64,000 bases of DNA from Actinokineospora auranticolor (lineage in GTDB: Bacteria; Actinomycetota; Actinomycetes; Mycobacteriales; Pseudonocardiaceae), in assembly GCF_002934265.1 (NCBI RefSeq), contig NZ_PTIX01000007.1, positions 124,001-188,000 of the forward strand, written 5' to 3'. The notes under the pieces are model-generated. The model did no database searches. It saw nothing but the letters and a program-made list of their open reading frames with translations, and had not been told where the DNA came from. Position 1 is the first letter of the stretch, and every line of letters starts with the position of its first letter. The translations under genes and the position numbers were made by a program. Below, one piece after another: positions 1 to 7,482 of the stretch.

Positions 1-313
1 CATCCTGCTGCCGCTCGTCGGGGCCTGGGTCGCGTGGTCCACCTTGCGCTTCGGCCTCCGCACCCAGGTCCTGGGCAGGCAGTTGCAGGAGGAGGGCGGG
101 CTCCCCGACACCTCCGACCTGCCCCGCCTGCCCTCGGGCCGCGTCGACCGGACGGCCGCCGACGCGTTCTTCGAGGAGATCCAGGCCGAGGCGGAAGCGG
201 CCCCGGACGACTGGCGTTCCTGGTACCGCCTGGCCGTCGCCTACGACACCGCGGGCGACCGCACCCGCGCGCGGCAGTCCATGCGCAAAGCGCTGGAGTT
301 GGCCGAGAGTTAG
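1..313 (+). CDS. TPR-type membrane protein, 3' end only
   Basis: The frame is open from base 2, so the start lies outside the window. The first visible residues (ILLPLVGAWVAW) look like the end of a membrane segment, followed by a basic turn and a soluble tail. The last 45 or so residues, with WYRLAVAYDTAGD and ARQSMRKALELAE, read as one tetratricopeptide repeat. TPRs bind partner proteins; no catalytic motif is visible. The frame ends with TAG at 311-313, 37 nt before the next gene. Function cannot be assigned from this fragment. Confidence 0.6.
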   Translation, partial: ILLPLVGAWVAWSTLRFGLRTQVLGRQLQEEGGLPDTSDLPRLPSGRVDRTAADAFFEEIQAEAEAAPDDWRSWYRLAVAYDTAGDRTRARQSMRKALELAES

Positions 314-350
314 CTGTCGGAGTGTCGGACCTCGCCGATAGTCTGCGGCC

Positions 351-1034
351 ATGGCCACCTTTGTGCTGCTCCACGGTGCGGGCGACGACTCCCGATCCTG
401 GCGTGACGTGATCCCGCTGCTCGAAGCGGCGGGCCACGAGGTCGTGGCGCCGGACCTGCCGGTCGCCGACCCATCGGCCGGACTCGACGCCTACACGCAG
501 GCCGCGGTCGACGCGATCGGCGCGCGCGAAGGCGTTGTCCTGGTCGCGCAGTCGTTGTCCGGCTTCGTCGCGCCACTGGTGGCCGCTCGGGTGCCGGTCG
601 CGCGGATCGTGCTGGTCAACGCCATGGTCCCGAAGCCGGGCGAGACGGCGGGGGAGTGGTGGACCGCCACCGACCAGAACGCGGCCCGCCGCGCCTACGA
701 CGTCGAGGAAGGCCGCGACCCGGACGCCCCCTTCGACGAGGTCCGCACCTTCCTGCACGACGTCCCCGCCGAGCGGTTGGCGGCCTTGGCAGGCGAACCC
801 GAACCCCCGGGCCAGTCCGACGCCCCCTTCGCCGACACCTGGCCCCTCGACGCCTGGCCGGACGTCCCCACCACGGCCATCGTCGGCGCGAAAGACCGCT
901 GCTTCCCCGCCGCCTTCCAACGCCGCGTCCTCCAGGAGCGGCTGGGGATCACCCCGGACGAGATCGACTCGGGTCACGTCCCGTCGCTGTCCCGCCCCCG
1001 CGAACTCGCCGACCTGTTGCTGGGCTACCTGTGA
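351..1034 (+). CDS. alpha/beta hydrolase
   Basis: A 227-residue single-domain alpha/beta hydrolase of the small esterase type. It opens with the first strand and oxyanion loop (FVLLHGAGDDSRSW). The nucleophile elbow is AQSLSG with Ser68 as probable nucleophile, the acid is probably Asp182 in GAKDR, and the general base is His209 in DSGHVPSL. The usual first Gly of G-x-S-x-G is Ala here. The short length suggests little lid. The substrate is unknown. The stop codon overlaps the GTG that opens the decayed downstream gene, so the two were probably once co-transcribed. Confidence 0.85.
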   Translation: MATFVLLHGAGDDSRSWRDVIPLLEAAGHEVVAPDLPVADPSAGLDAYTQAAVDAIGAREGVVLVAQSLSGFVAPLVAARVPVARIVLVNAMVPKPGETAGEWWTATDQNAARRAYDVEEGRDPDAPFDEVRTFLHDVPAERLAALAGEPEPPGQSDAPFADTWPLDAWPDVPTTAIVGAKDRCFPAAFQRRVLQERLGITPDEIDSGHVPSLSRPRELADLLLGYL

Positions 1035-1677
1035 CGCCCCGAATCGAGCGCCTGGTCGCGCACCCGGGCCTGCCGCTGGTGGCCGGGGTCGACGTCGACC
1101 GCCCGGCCGTCCACGTCTGGGATTCGACCGATCTCCGCCACCTCGACACCATCGGCGCCGACGCGGCCCGGACGGCGACGCGTGCGGCGAGCACCGCACC
1201 CGCCGCGTGCCGAAACCCGTCTGGCACCCCGAAAAACCCCTGCTCCTGGTGCTAGGCGAGAACGGCCCGCGGCGCCGGACCCCGGCCGGACCGTCCACAC
1301 CGGACGATCTGCCACCGCTCACCTGCCCCGACGCGGTGTTCAGCCCCGACGGTCGAACCCTGTGGGTCCCAGTCCCCTCCGTCGGCGGACGACGGCTTGA
1401 TGAGCGGTCGCGCCGTCGACCTCGAGTCCGGCGCGGTCGGACCCGTTCTCCGCTGGGACACCGCCATCGTGCCGCACCCGGCGGGCGGCCACGTCCACCG
1501 CGACGGCCGACCCCGCCCTGGTCACGGCCTTCCTCGACAGCACCACCGCAGCCACCGACAGCGTGACCACGTCGACCCCGGAAGACCTCGAGACGATCAC
1601 CGTCGTCAACGACCGGGCGCCGTCCTGGCTCCGGCTCCACGCCTTCATGAACGCCCGTAGGCAGTCCATGCGACAAG
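1031..1677 (+). pseudogene. frameshifted beta-propeller (WD40-like) pseudogene
   Basis: A once-continuous protein is spread over three frames. It starts with GTG at 1031 in frame 2 (RIERLVAHPGLPLVAGVDVD, then VHVWDSTDLRHLDTIGADA), moves to frame 1 at about 1204 (PKPVWHPEKPLLLVLGENG, then PDAVFSPDGRTLWVPV), returns to frame 2 at about 1397 (VDLESGAVGPVLRWDTA), and ends in frame 3 from about 1503 (DPALVTAFLDSTTAATD, then APSWLRLHAFMNA). The pieces HVWDS, FSPDGRTLW and similar are typical of WD40/YVTN propeller blades. At least three frameshifts are needed, so this is a pseudogene unless the assembly is poor here. No single frame across the stretch gives a credible protein. Confidence 0.75.
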
Positions 1678-1692
1678 GGAAGGGATTTCTCG

Positions 1693-2169
1693 GTGACCGA
1701 TCAGGAAAAGCTGAGCGCCACACTGACCATCGACGCGCCTGCCGCGAACATCTTCGCTGTGCTCGCGGATCCGACAACCCACTCCTCCATCGACGGCACC
1801 GGCTGGGTCCAGGAAGCCCTCGACCGCGCGCCGCTGACCGCGGCCGGGCAGGTCTTCCGCATGGCCATGCACCACGCCCGGCACCCGGACGGCGACTACC
1901 GGACCGTCAACCAGGTCCAGGTGTTCGACCCGCCGCGCGCCATCGCCTGGCTGCCGGGGCAGGAGAAGGGCGACGGCGACCTCGAACTCGGCGGCTGGAG
2001 CTGGCGCTACGACCTCGTGCCCCTCGACGACTCCCGCACCGAGGTCACCCTCACCTACGACTGGTCGGCGGTGCCCGACTTCATCCGCGCGCGCGGCATC
2101 CCGTTCCCGCCCTTCGGCCCGGACCACCTCGTCGACTCACTGCGCCACCTCGCCGAGCTCGTGGCATGA
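1693..2169 (+). CDS. SRPBCC (START/Bet v1-like) domain protein
   Basis: A 158-residue protein covering one helix-grip SRPBCC domain. It has the N-terminal strand LSATLTIDAPAANIFAVLADP, typical of polyketide cyclase/AHSA1-like members, and ends in the long C-terminal helix (DHLVDSLRHLAELVA). Such domains bind hydrophobic ligands in a central pocket; many actinobacterial members have no assigned ligand. The GTG start at 1693 follows an AAGGGAAGGG ribosome-binding site. There are no membrane segments, so it is probably cytoplasmic. It follows the propeller pseudogene directly. Confidence 0.8.
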   Translation: MTDQEKLSATLTIDAPAANIFAVLADPTTHSSIDGTGWVQEALDRAPLTAAGQVFRMAMHHARHPDGDYRTVNQVQVFDPPRAIAWLPGQEKGDGDLELGGWSWRYDLVPLDDSRTEVTLTYDWSAVPDFIRARGIPFPPFGPDHLVDSLRHLAELVA

Positions 2170-2194
2170 TCGCCCACCGCACCGAGTCCGCGCC

Positions 2195-3055
2195 GTGGAG
2201 GTCCAGCCGGTGGAGACCTTCCCGCTGACCCCGCTCGACCACGACCCCGACACCGAGGTGGTCATGGCCCAGCCCACGCTCCAGGGGACGCTGCTGACCG
2301 TGACCCGCGAGGGTGACCGCCTCGTCCTGCGCGACGATGACCGCCGCGTGGAGCTGACGGGCAGGCTGGCCACCGCGCGGGAGTGCGACCGGATCGGCGA
2401 CTCGTACCTGCTGCTCGTCGACGAGGAGCGCGGCCGCAACGCCTGCGTTGTCGACGCGAACGGCGCGGTCGAGTCGGAGTTCTCGCTGGGGAGTCACTGC
2501 GGGGCGCTCGCCGTGGACGCCGACCGGCGCGTCTGGGGCGGCTACCTCGGCTGGGCCATCCCCTGGGAGCACCCCGCGGGGGCCGACGCGACCGGGCGCA
2601 CGGGAGTGGAGTACTGGCACCCCGGCGTGGTCCGCTGGGACGAGCACGGCGAGTTCCACTGGGTCGCCGCCGTCGACTCCGGGGTGCCGGTCGGTGCCTG
2701 CTACGCCCTCGACACCGGCCCGCACGGCGTCATCGCGGTCACCGACGCTGATGAGCCGGTGCTGCTGCTCGACGCCCGGGGCCGCCGCTGCGGGTTCGGC
2801 AGCGGTCTGGTCGGCCCGAGTGCCGTGGCCTACGACGGGCGCACCGCCACCTGCGTCGGCCGGTACAAACCTGTCCCCAGGGGCGAGAAGCGGCGCGGGC
2901 ACGACGTCGTGACCCGCCTCGACATGGTGACCGGTGACCTGGTGGAGGTCGGTGCCCTGGTCATGCCGGACGGCGGTCCCGTCCCGGAACTCCGCCGCGA
3001 CTACGGGCGCGGCACCACGGTCACGGTGGTCCTCGGGAGACCGCGTCGGGCCTAG
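2195..3055 (+). CDS. conserved hypothetical protein, propeller-like
   Basis: A 286-residue soluble protein that I do not recognise. The sequence alternates short strands with polar turns (LAVDADRRVWGGYLGWAIPWE, then HGVIAVTDADEPVLLLDARG, GPSAVAYDGRTATCVGRY), the rhythm of a beta-propeller. No signal peptide or catalytic motif stands out. GTG at 2195 is the first start in frame, GTG at 2210 is an alternative, and neither has a strong ribosome-binding site. It ends 82 nt before the ECF sigma gene. Codon third positions are strongly GC-biased, so it is a real gene. Confidence 0.7.
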   Translation: MEVQPVETFPLTPLDHDPDTEVVMAQPTLQGTLLTVTREGDRLVLRDDDRRVELTGRLATARECDRIGDSYLLLVDEERGRNACVVDANGAVESEFSLGSHCGALAVDADRRVWGGYLGWAIPWEHPAGADATGRTGVEYWHPGVVRWDEHGEFHWVAAVDSGVPVGACYALDTGPHGVIAVTDADEPVLLLDARGRRCGFGSGLVGPSAVAYDGRTATCVGRYKPVPRGEKRRGHDVVTRLDMVTGDLVEVGALVMPDGGPVPELRRDYGRGTTVTVVLGRPRRA

Positions 3056-3137
3056 GTCGTGGAGTTCCCGGGTCGTGGGGGCCCGGAGCGCGGTGTGGCA
3101 CCCGCCTGAGCTGCGCGCGCTCACCTAGGCTGGCCGC

Positions 3138-4043
3138 ATGGAGCGGTTCCGCGTGGAGCTGACCGGCTATTGCTACCGCATGCTGGCCGACGGTCACGAG
3201 GCCGAGGACGCCGTTCAGGAGACCTTCGTCAAGGCCACCAGGGCCGGGTACGACGAGAGCCGGGGCGCGCTCAAGTCCTGGCTGTACGCGATCGCGACGA
3301 ACGTGTGCCTCGACATGCTGCGCGGCGCGCGGCGGCGGGCGCTCGCGGTGGACCTGGGGCCCGCCGCCGAGCCGGGGGCGGGTCTCGGGGCGCCGCTGCC
3401 GCCGGGGGCGTGGGTGCGGCCGATGCCGGACCACAAGGTCCTCGACCCGGCCGACCAGGTGGTGTCCGCGCAGTCGGTGCGGTTGGCGTTCCTCGCCGCG
3501 TTGCAACACCTCCCGCCGAAGCAGCGGGTCGTGCTGATCCTGCGGGACGTGTTGTGTTGGCAGGCAGCGGAAGTCGCAACGTTGCTGGGCACGACGACGG
3601 CCTCGGTCACCAGCGCGCTCCAGCGGGCCCGCGCCGTCGCCCCGTTCGCACCGTCCGAAGTGGAGGTCGACCAGCGGCTGCTCGACCGCTACTGCAAGGC
3701 TTTCCAGGAACACGACATCGAGACCCTGGTCGCGCTCCTGCACGAGGACGCCACCACGAGCATGCCGCCGTTCCCCTGGTGGCTGCGCGGCAAGGCGCAC
3801 ATCCGCGCCACCCTGGAGCACGCCACCGGTACGCCGTGCATCCACGCGACCCTGGTGCCGCTCAAAGCCAACGGCGGCCCGGCTTTCGCACACTACGACC
3901 CAGACGGCAACGCCTTCGCCATCGTCACCCTGGACACGCGACAAGACAAGATCGTCGCAACGGTGACCCACCTCGACCCGGCGTTGTTCCCGTTGTTCGA
4001 CCAACCGATGAGTTTGCGCGCCCCGGTTCGTACCAGTGGGTGA
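3138..4043 (+). CDS. ECF sigma factor with SnoaL-like C-terminal domain
   Basis: A 301-residue extracytoplasmic-function sigma factor. Region sigma2 spans about residues 1-68 (YCYRMLADGHEAEDAVQETF, then SWLYAIATNVCLDMLR) and sigma4 about 118-165 (LQHLPPKQRVVLILRDVL, then ALQRARA). Residues about 175-290 form a SnoaL/NTF2-like domain, as in the large ECF families with fused C-terminal regulatory domains that often lack a separate anti-sigma factor. A TAGGCT box ends 6 nt before the ATG, so the mRNA may be leaderless. The next gene, an effector-binding-domain protein, starts 14 nt after the stop and is probably co-transcribed. Confidence 0.88.
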   Translation: MERFRVELTGYCYRMLADGHEAEDAVQETFVKATRAGYDESRGALKSWLYAIATNVCLDMLRGARRRALAVDLGPAAEPGAGLGAPLPPGAWVRPMPDHKVLDPADQVVSAQSVRLAFLAALQHLPPKQRVVLILRDVLCWQAAEVATLLGTTTASVTSALQRARAVAPFAPSEVEVDQRLLDRYCKAFQEHDIETLVALLHEDATTSMPPFPWWLRGKAHIRATLEHATGTPCIHATLVPLKANGGPAFAHYDPDGNAFAIVTLDTRQDKIVATVTHLDPALFPLFDQPMSLRAPVRTSG

Positions 4044-4057
4044 CGAGAGGAGATCTC

Positions 4058-4543
4058 ATGGAACCCATCCTGGAACCCGCCCTGGAGACCCGCCCCGAGC
4101 AGCCGTACGTCTCGATCGCCATCGAGGCCCCGCTGAGCGAGTGGGGCAAGGTCAACGCCCTGGTGCCGGAGGTGTTCGACTGGCTCGCACGGCGTGGGGT
4201 GCCCCCTGTTGGCGCATTGTTCTACCGCTACCACTCGGTCGCCGATGACGTGTTGAGCGTCGAGGTCGGTGTCCCCGTAGCCACCCCGCAGGAGGGTGAC
4301 GGAAGGGTGCGGGCAGGCAGCAAACCCGCAGGTACGTACGCCGTGCTCGTGCACGAGGGTCACCCGGACCGGATCCGCGACACCTTCGCCAAGCTCGACG
4401 ACTGGGCCCACCGCGAGGGGGTCGAGTGGGACCTGGTCGACGGCGTCTGGGCAGGCCGTTTCGAGTCGTATCTCACGGACCCGGCGGAAGAGCCCGACCT
4501 GGGGAAATGGCGCACCGAGGTGGCCTACCGGGTGGTCGGCTGA
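4058..4543 (+). CDS. GyrI-like/AraC effector-binding domain protein
   Basis: A 161-residue stand-alone small-molecule-binding domain of the GyrI/SOUL-like superfamily (YVSIAIEAPLSEWGKV, then PPVGALFYRYH, SVEVGVPVATP, AGTYAVLVHEGHPDRI and a C-terminal EVAYRVV strand). In AraC-type activators this domain senses ligands; alone it may bind or hydrolyse small molecules. ATG at 4058 follows a GAGAGGAG site. It lies 14 nt after the ECF sigma gene and is probably in the same operon, so it may be a ligand-sensing partner of that sigma factor; that role is inference. Confidence 0.8.
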   Translation: MEPILEPALETRPEQPYVSIAIEAPLSEWGKVNALVPEVFDWLARRGVPPVGALFYRYHSVADDVLSVEVGVPVATPQEGDGRVRAGSKPAGTYAVLVHEGHPDRIRDTFAKLDDWAHREGVEWDLVDGVWAGRFESYLTDPAEEPDLGKWRTEVAYRVVG

Positions 4544-4617
4544 GGCCGGGGCCTAACATTCGCGGGTCATCGGCGACACCAAGTGGTACGACCGATCCTC
4601 CGGCGAAGGCAGGCTTG

Positions 4618-4779
4618 TTGAACACATACGAAGCCGACACCGACGACCTGGCGGACTCGACGGGCGTGTGTCTGTGCCCCGCGTACTCCCGGGTCCCGGG
4701 CAAGCGCGAGCTGCACGACGTGGGCGCCCCCGGCTGCGCGTACGCGCCGAGCGAGTCGACGGAGAGCGAGAAGGAGTAA
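4618..4779 (+). CDS. small Cys-containing hypothetical protein
   Basis: A 53-residue frame opening with TTG at 4618 (another TTG is at 4615) behind a GAAGGCAGG stretch. Third codon positions are almost all G or C, which supports coding. The acidic N-terminus (TYEADTDDLADST) is followed by a VCLCPAYSRVPG segment and a third Cys near GAPGCAYAP, so it could bind a metal. There is no membrane segment and no recognised family. A hairpin (4795-4824) follows the stop. Confidence 0.5.
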   Translation: MNTYEADTDDLADSTGVCLCPAYSRVPGKRELHDVGAPGCAYAPSESTESEKE

Positions 4780-4794
4780 CTGTCTGTGGGTGGA

Positions 4795-4824
4795 GGGGCG
4801 GGTGCCGGTCACGGTGCCCGCCCC
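4795..4824 (+). terminator. hairpin downstream of the small Cys protein
   Basis: GGGGCGGG and CCCGCCCC arms enclose an inner stem that can extend by G-U wobble pairs. GTTTGT follows. It lies 15 nt after a stop codon and 32 nt before the next start. Confidence 0.5.
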
Positions 4825-4855
4825 GTTTGTCGTGGTGAGGATGCATGATGGGCGC

Positions 4856-5065
4856 ATGTGCAGAAGCATCAAGACGCTGAGGCCCCCGTTCGTCGACGAC
4901 GCGACGGAAACGGACGTGCACGCGGCGGCGTTGCAGTACGTAAGGAAGATCTCGGGTTTTCGGGCCCCGGCCGCGCACAACCAGGAGGCGTTCGACGCCG
5001 CGGTGGAAGCGGTCGCGGCGGCCACGGCGGAGTTGTTGGAGAAACTGGTGGTTCGAGGCCGCTAG
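4856..5065 (+). CDS. DUF2277 domain protein
   Basis: A 69-residue protein that matches the DUF2277 family over its full length: it opens MCRSIKTLRPPF, has the central VHAAALQYVRKISGFRAP block, then HNQEAFDAAVEAVAAAT and ends in a short helix. The family is small, cytoplasmic, widespread in actinobacteria and of unknown function. The ATG at 4856 is chosen because the conserved MCR start is at that codon. It is a single gene between the small Cys protein and the XRE regulator. Confidence 0.88.
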   Translation: MCRSIKTLRPPFVDDATETDVHAAALQYVRKISGFRAPAAHNQEAFDAAVEAVAAATAELLEKLVVRGR

Positions 5066-5165
5066 CTGTTGCACGTCGTGCAAGGGCGGGGAAAACCGCC
5101 TACCTTCGGTTGATCTGTCAGTGTGGACAGTGAGAATCGCACGGTGATGCCGATAGCGTGCGGGC

Positions 5166-6050
5166 ATGACTGCATTGAAGGCCACCGTCCGCCGTCGCGA
5201 ACTGGGCGAGGAATTGCGCGACGTGCGTGAGCGGGTGGGCATCTCGCTGAACGACCTGGCGCACCACCTGGGTTGGCACCCCTCCAAGCTGTCGCGGATC
5301 GAGAACGGGAAGCTGCCCTGTTCCGAGGTGGAGGCGGCGATCGTCCTGGCCTTCTGCGGCATCACCGGCAAGCAGTTGGACGAGATCGTCGGCCTCTGTG
5401 CCGGAGACGCGGATGGCACCTGGCTCCGCGAGAACGGTGGCCTTCCCGACCAGCTGCGAACCCTGACTCTCCACGAGACGCTGGCGACCTCGATCCAGGA
5501 GGTCGAACTGAACCGCATCCCCGGGCTGCTGCAGACCGAGGACTACGCGACAGAAGTCATCCGGGGAACGGGCTTGATTCCCGAGTGCGGGATCGCCCCC
5601 AGGGTCGAGGCGCGCAGGACCCGGCAGTCCATCCTCTGGCGGCCATCGCCGCCGAACCTAACCTGCTTCATCCATGAACAGGCAGTTCGCCTGCCGGTCG
5701 GCAGCCACAAGATCATGCATGAGCAGGTGCTGCACCTGCTCTTCCTGAGTTCGCAGCCTCAATGTGTCATCCGCTTGATCCCAAGCAGCATCGGCTCCCA
5801 TCCGGCGATCAGCGGTCCTTTCCGGATCATGAGCTACCAGGACCAAGGGCCGATGGTCTATGTGGAGACCGAGAACCGCAGCCTCTTTCTTGAGAACAGT
5901 GTCGACATCGCCACCTACCGGTTGATCCTCGGCAAGCTCGCGGACGTGGCCCTGAGTGCGCAAGAATCACGGTCAGTGCTCGCGCAGTATGCGAGCGACT
6001 ACGACCGAGCAGGAGCGCACCACCATGATGATCAGGACGGGCTGGCGTAA
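5166..6050 (+). CDS. XRE-family regulator with DUF5753 domain
   Basis: A 294-residue regulator. Residues about 12-70 are a helix-turn-helix ([21 protein letters not shown], then [10 protein letters not shown]). Residues about 100-275 are the DUF5753 domain ([37 protein letters not shown]). This architecture is the Scr1/WhiJ type that is paired with DUF397 proteins throughout filamentous actinobacteria, often in developmental or antibiotic control. A TAGCGT box ends 6 nt before the ATG. Its 3' end overlaps the DUF397 gene by 26 nt, so the two are translationally linked. Confidence 0.92.
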   Translation: MTALKATVRRRELGEELRDVRERVGISLNDLAHHLGWHPSKLSRIENGKLPCSEVEAAIVLAFCGITGKQLDEIVGLCAGDADGTWLRENGGLPDQLRTLTLHETLATSIQEVELNRIPGLLQTEDYATEVIRGTGLIPECGIAPRVEARRTRQSILWRPSPPNLTCFIHEQAVRLPVGSHKIMHEQVLHLLFLSSQPQCVIRLIPSSIGSHPAISGPFRIMSYQDQGPMVYVETENRSLFLENSVDIATYRLILGKLADVALSAQESRSVLAQYASDYDRAGAHHHDDQDGLA

Positions 6051-6249
6051 GAGCAGCTTCAGCGGCAACAACGGCAATTGCGTAGAGGTTGAGTGGCGCA
6101 AGAGTTCGTTCAGCGGCGACAACGGCAACTGTGTCGAGGTCTCCTACGCCGACTCCATCGCCGTCCGCGACTCCAAGCAGCCCGCCGCGGGCATCCTCAC
6201 CTTCACCCCCGCCGCCTGGGCAACCTTCCTCACCACCCCGGCCCCCTAG
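6025..6249 (+). CDS. DUF397 protein with duplicated N-terminal motif
   Basis: A 74-residue DUF397 protein, the usual small partner of XRE/DUF5753 regulators. The family motif WRKSSFSG-x-NGNCVEV occurs twice in tandem (about residues 7-22 and 24-39) before the standard rest, [13 protein letters not shown] and the [10 protein letters not shown] tail. Normal family members carry one copy, so the start of the gene has duplicated; the copies differ at many wobble positions and the event is not recent. ATG at 6025 has AGGAG upstream and overlaps the regulator gene by 26 nt. Confidence 0.88.
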   Translation: MMIRTGWRKSSFSGNNGNCVEVEWRKSSFSGDNGNCVEVSYADSIAVRDSKQPAAGILTFTPAAWATFLTTPAP

Positions 6250-6257
6250 ACCACACC

Positions 6258-6290
6258 AGCCGGCCCACGTCCTCCGACGCTGGGCCGGCT
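6258..6290 (+). terminator. 10-bp stem hairpin after the DUF397 gene
   Basis: AGCCGGCCCA (6258-6267) pairs perfectly with TGGGCCGGCT (6281-6290) around a 13-nt loop. It begins 8 nt after the stop codon. There is no T-tract, as is usual for actinobacterial terminators. Confidence 0.65.
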
Positions 6291-6390
6291 TCGCTCCCAC
6301 CCACGTCCTCCGACGCTGGGCCGGCTTCGCTCCCACCCACGTCCTCCGACGCTGGGCCGGCTTCGCCCCCACCCACGTCCTCCGACGCTG
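6265..6390. repeat. 3.5 tandem copies of a 36-bp unit
   Basis: The unit starts CCACGTCCTCCGACGC and continues TGGGCCGGCTTCGC. Copies start at 6265, 6301, 6337 and, partial, 6373. Each includes the loop and right arm of the terminator hairpin, so the repeat has grown out of the terminator. The only frame through it would encode a 12-residue repeat with no start context, so it is not called as coding. Confidence 0.85.
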
Positions 6391-6621
6391 CTCAGCTCCG
6401 TGTCCCCTGGCCCGCGCCACCCCGCGGCGCGGTTTTCTCATGATCGCGACTTGTCCACATCTCCCACGCCCATCCACAGCATTTCGCCCACCCCTCCCCG
6501 CATCCCCGACGCCGATAGACTGGAGCAGGGCTGTCCCCCCAGAGGAAGGGCGGGGGCTGTGCTTTGGGGCGGTGGGGACTGGAAATGAAGATCACCTGGT
6601 GGGTGGTCGCCCGGGTGGGGG

Positions 6622-7155
6622 TTAGAGCAGCCAGCCCGCGAACAGGGCGGGGGTTGCCGCCAAGGCGCTGAACCGCACGAACCGGCCGAGCAGACCCACG
6701 CCCAGGAACGTCACCAGCCGCATCCGCACCAACCCGGCCAGCACCACCATCGCCATGAACGGCGGCATCCCGAGCACCGAACTGGTCCCGTAGGTCCCCA
6801 GCATCCACCCCGGGTGCCGCTCGCACTTCTCCCGCACCACCGCCACCGCGTCCCGCACCCGCTTCGTGCGCCGCCGCCATTGCTCGCGGCGGGGGGTCAT
6901 CGGGCGCTCCTTCTCGTGCTTCCGGTGCATGAACACGGGAAGGTGGATCGAGCCCTTCGCGGCCAAGTAGAACAACATCTTCCCCAGCACCTGCGCCACG
7001 GCGACCACCGCGCCCAGCGCCAACCAGTGCACCTGCGGCTCCTGCGCCGCCAACCCCAGCACGAACAGCTCGACGCTCACCAACGGCACCAGCGCCGAAC
7101 TGAACGCGACGACGAACGTCACGCAGAGCCAGCCCAGCACCGCTGGTACCTCCAA
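6622..7155 (-). CDS. small DedA/YqaA-like (SNARE-associated) membrane protein
   Basis: A 177-residue integral membrane protein. The N-terminal hydrophobic half (WLCVTFVVAFSSALVPLVSVE) and the C-terminal block (SSVLGMPPFMAMVVLAGLV, then FLGVGLLGRFVRF) flank a charged cytoplasmic stretch (HRKHEKERPMTPRREQWRR). The arrangement, with a re-entrant small-residue segment and the GRF-x-R ending, resembles YqaA/VTT-domain proteins, possible lipid scramblases or transporters. The start at 7155 has no strong ribosome-binding site. Its substrate is unknown. Confidence 0.75.
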   Translation of the reverse strand: MEVPAVLGWLCVTFVVAFSSALVPLVSVELFVLGLAAQEPQVHWLALGAVVAVAQVLGKMLFYLAAKGSIHLPVFMHRKHEKERPMTPRREQWRRRTKRVRDAVAVVREKCERHPGWMLGTYGTSSVLGMPPFMAMVVLAGLVRMRLVTFLGVGLLGRFVRFSALAATPALFAGWLL

Positions 7156-7482
7156 GGGTGTACAGACACCGTCAAGTCCTGAATTCCGCTAACCGACGGT
7201 ACCTGACAACCCCACCCGGGCGATCACTTTCGCCTGACCCGCACCCGGCCCGCTACCGGCCGCACACCAAACCCGGTTACCTTGTTGCGCTCTACAACCA
7301 TTGTGTGGCCTGGACGAGCGCGGCGGCGTGATCAGCGCGAACCCGATTCGCCCTGGCCGCACGAGTGGGCGCCACGGCCATTTCCCGCGCCCGTTGAGTT
7401 GCGCACAGGCTTGATCATCTTCACCGGAAAACGTCGGGGACCACCGGTAAAATTGATTCCGGGGGGCGGAGGCCGCCCGGGG
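7156..7482. other. gene-free stretch
   Basis: 327 nt between two minus-strand genes. It must hold the promoter of the membrane protein gene and the terminator of the upstream one, but I see no clear hairpin or conserved box. The stretch near 7430-7460 is somewhat AT-richer. Confidence 0.5.

Larger units (their letters stand above)
6250..6621. other. gene-free stretch with hairpin and tandem repeats
   Basis: It holds the hairpin at 6258-6290 and the 36-bp repeats to 6390, both listed separately. The remainder (6391-6621) has a GATAGACT promoter-like box near 6512 and C-rich runs but no convincing gene. It separates the XRE/DUF397 pair from the convergent membrane-protein gene. Confidence 0.6.

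Noticed and set aside
6089-6443. Frames through the 36-bp repeats encoding a 12-residue repeat (HVLRRWAGF)
   Set aside because: No start context; the repeat is explained by expansion of a terminator arm.
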